Assembly: GCA_002284615.2 (NCBI GenBank)
Contig: MU069491.1
Location: forward strand, 274,739-291,792
DNA: 17,054 nucleotides
Direction of reading: 5' to 3'
From: Dunaliella salina
Taxonomy: Eukaryota > Chlorophyta > Chlorophyceae > Chlamydomonadales > Dunaliellaceae
Shown here: one piece after another, positions 16,086 to 17,054 of the stretch
How the letters are laid out: each line of letters opens with the position of its first letter
Position numbering within the stretch: position 1 is the stretch's first letter
The notes under the pieces: generated by a model
Database searches by the model: none
Told to the model about the DNA's origin: nothing
The model's input: only the letters and a program-made list of their open reading frames with translations
Translations under genes and position numbers: made by a program

Positions 16086-16159
16086 TAGCCAAGACAAAAC
16101 TACCTTGGTGGAAGTGGTGGGGATACCATGCTATGTTTCGTTTTGTTGCAGTGGAAAGA

Positions 16160-16326
16160 AAAAAGAAAAAGAAGAGAAAAACTGCGTAGGCAGAGAAACT
16201 CTCCCTACATCAATTAAGGAAAAAGAGACACATTGGCTCAAAAAAGAGCCGTGTGCCCCCTTGACCACAAGGTTTGAAAAAGAGAAAGCTAATGTGGATC
16301 TGGAGGGTCACTAGAAGCACTTGGCT
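16160..16326 (-). other. R-family structured 3' end (copy E)
   Basis: On the minus strand, after the stop of the coding part, come GGCTC/GAGCC (16235-16239 and 16246-16250) extended by CACA/TGTG (16229-16232 and 16252-16255). Next are TTAATTGATGTAGGG and the terminal hairpin GTAGG/CCTAC (16186-16190 and 16204-16208) with inner AGAG/CTCT (16192-16195 and 16199-16202). In minus sense the single unpaired position is again G opposite G. A GCAGTTTTTCTC tail follows. Confidence 0.65.
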
Positions 16327-16788
16327 CTAGAACCTGGCTGTGGGAAGTGTTTTTCTTTTCAATGGCGCGGCGTGTGAGACTAGTTTGTGGGCATATTGAA
16401 CAGAATGGGCATGAAGTTGTTGGGCAAGCTTCGTGGCACACTGGTGATCCAATCCTAGTTGTTTGAATTGCTTCAGGGTATGCTCAGTGTAAATAGTTCC
16501 ACCTACACCCAGGAGAATAGGGTGAATTGTAGCGGCTTTAGCATTAATAAGTTTACAAAGGCCTGCATGCTGCTGCTTTGCTGCATTCAACTGATGCTCT
16601 GGCCTTGTGCCTTCACAGAACTTGATTTCTATTAGGTGCACATGGCGTTCATTTGCATGGAGTTCATGGGGTTGCCTCATGCGACTAGTTCTGGTGGTCC
16701 TCCGTGAGGAGCTGCGCAAAGCGTGATGGGAATGGGTAGGAGAAACATCGTTAGAAGTATGTTTGGCATTAAATGCAGGCTTGTACAC
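16327..16788 (-). CDS. R-family protein, C-terminal domain (second copy, partial)
   Basis: This 153-codon frame is homologous to 11846-12386 but on the opposite strand: HVHLIEIKFCEGTRPEHQLN, AAKQQHAGLCKLI, IHPILLGVGGTIYTEHTLKQ, QLGLDHQCATKLAQQLHAHS, YAHKLVSHAAPLKRK. It has no ambiguous bases, so it is the better template for the domain. The E-I-K triplet fits a (D/E)xK catalytic motif, with an acidic residue in ANERHVHL upstream as a possible partner and the Gln in AAKQQH as a possible supporting residue. These roles are inference. The N-terminal side is basic and Ser/Thr-rich, and similarity to the first copy ends near 16740. No RT domain precedes it within the window, so the copy is 5'-truncated like the other. 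The start codon is arbitrary. Confidence 0.7.
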   Translation of the reverse strand: MYKPAFNAKHTSNDVSPTHSHHALRSSSRRTTRTSRMRQPHELHANERHVHLIEIKFCEGTRPEHQLNAAKQQHAGLCKLINAKAATIHPILLGVGGTIYTEHTLKQFKQLGLDHQCATKLAQQLHAHSVQYAHKLVSHAAPLKRKTLPTARF

Positions 16789-16789
16789 C

Positions 16790-16915
16790 TACGGTTGACG
16801 GTTCGCTGTACGATTTTACGGGACGGTACCGTTTTACGATTTTGAACCGTCTTTTCCAAATTCTGAACCGTTTAAACGGTGTGAGACGGTTCGATGGTCG
16901 GTTCGGTCCGCCAAT
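16790..16915. repeat. Dense ACGGTT/AACCGT motif cluster with palindromes
   Basis: ACGGT/ACCGT words occur about nine times in 125 bases, in both orientations. They include the palindromes ACGGTACCGT (16825 region) and ACCGTTTAAACGGT (16868 region) and the direct repeat TTTTACGATTTT-like (TACGATTTTACGGGACGG, CCGTTTTACGATTTT). It directly abuts the R-family copy on its 5' side. It contains AACGG cores like those bound by MYB-type factors, but it could equally be a simple palindromic repeat. Confidence 0.6.
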
Positions 16916-17054
16916 TCTGCTCGCTTACTAAAATGGCACGTTGGGAGTGCCTGAACTCCTCTGGATAAACAAAACAAAAACAAAGACCCACAACTATAAA
17001 ACTGCATGTCTAAACTTAAGCTGCTTCAAATGTCTAACCCCCTCCTGACCCCCT
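16916..17054. other. Unassigned sequence to the right edge
   Basis: No ORF, RNA gene or repeat recognised. Confidence 0.35.

Noticed and set aside
15838..16314. 158-codon plus-strand ORF with a hydrophobic start
   Set aside because: It runs through an R 3' end, a LINE tail in the opposite orientation and another R 3' end, so it is a chance reading.

Overview
This window looks like nuclear DNA of a green alga, most likely a chlamydomonadalean chlorophyte. The evidence is long AC/GT microsatellites, spaced coding segments with GT/AG splice borders, many GCATGC words, TGTAA motifs at retroelement 3' ends (TGTAA is the chlorophyte polyadenylation signal), and non-LTR retrotransposon fragments of a style familiar from that group. 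The assignment rests on recognition and is tentative. There are no prokaryotic operons, rRNA, tRNA or CRISPR arrays. Single N bases are scattered almost only through repeats.

Left part (1-9700). A plus-strand gene for a leucine-rich-repeat protein appears as at least three separated coding segments (762-1157, 6980-7075, 7430-7778). The gap between the first two is filled with repeats: a retroelement 3' end (about 1333-1435), a 70/140-bp satellite (2535-3098), a 104-bp direct duplication (3495-3672), a GT microsatellite (4676-4786) and a 1471-bp non-autonomous hAT-like element (5220-6690) with 11-bp CAGAGGTGGGC inverted ends. A diverged inverted copy of that element's interior lies at 75-433. 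No single open reading frame links the LRR segments, so the gene model is incomplete or the gene is decayed.

Right part (9700-16800). This is a stack of non-LTR retrotransposons. Coding continuity plus target-site duplications (TSDs) give this order. LINE-0 (minus strand, C-terminal remnant) was entered by LINE-1 (minus; TSD CAAAGGCCTTCA). LINE-1 was entered by LINE-2 (minus; endonuclease tail, linker, reverse transcriptase, thumb and zinc-binding C-terminus; TSD GCCACCCAGTGAT). LINE-2 was entered by a plus-strand, 5'-truncated element of another family, here called R (TSD TCCAACTCAT). Removing the R insert restores the LINE-2 reading frame exactly, and removing LINE-2 does the same for LINE-1. 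The LINE-1 and LINE-2 insertion sites are only a few bases apart in aligned LINE coordinates. LINE-1 also carries a 381-bp in-frame tandem duplication that may be an assembly artefact.

The R family has a C-terminal domain with an E-x-K/R motif, possibly nuclease-like. Its 3' end has a two-hairpin fold whose stems are kept by compensatory changes in four copies; a fifth is degenerate. The 3' tails of the LINE-0/1/2/3 family are short TTGTAACC-type repeats that hold both a TGTAA signal and, in LINE-1 and LINE-3, the stop codon. The window ends with a dense ACGGTT/AACCGT palindromic cluster (16790-16915) and unassigned sequence.
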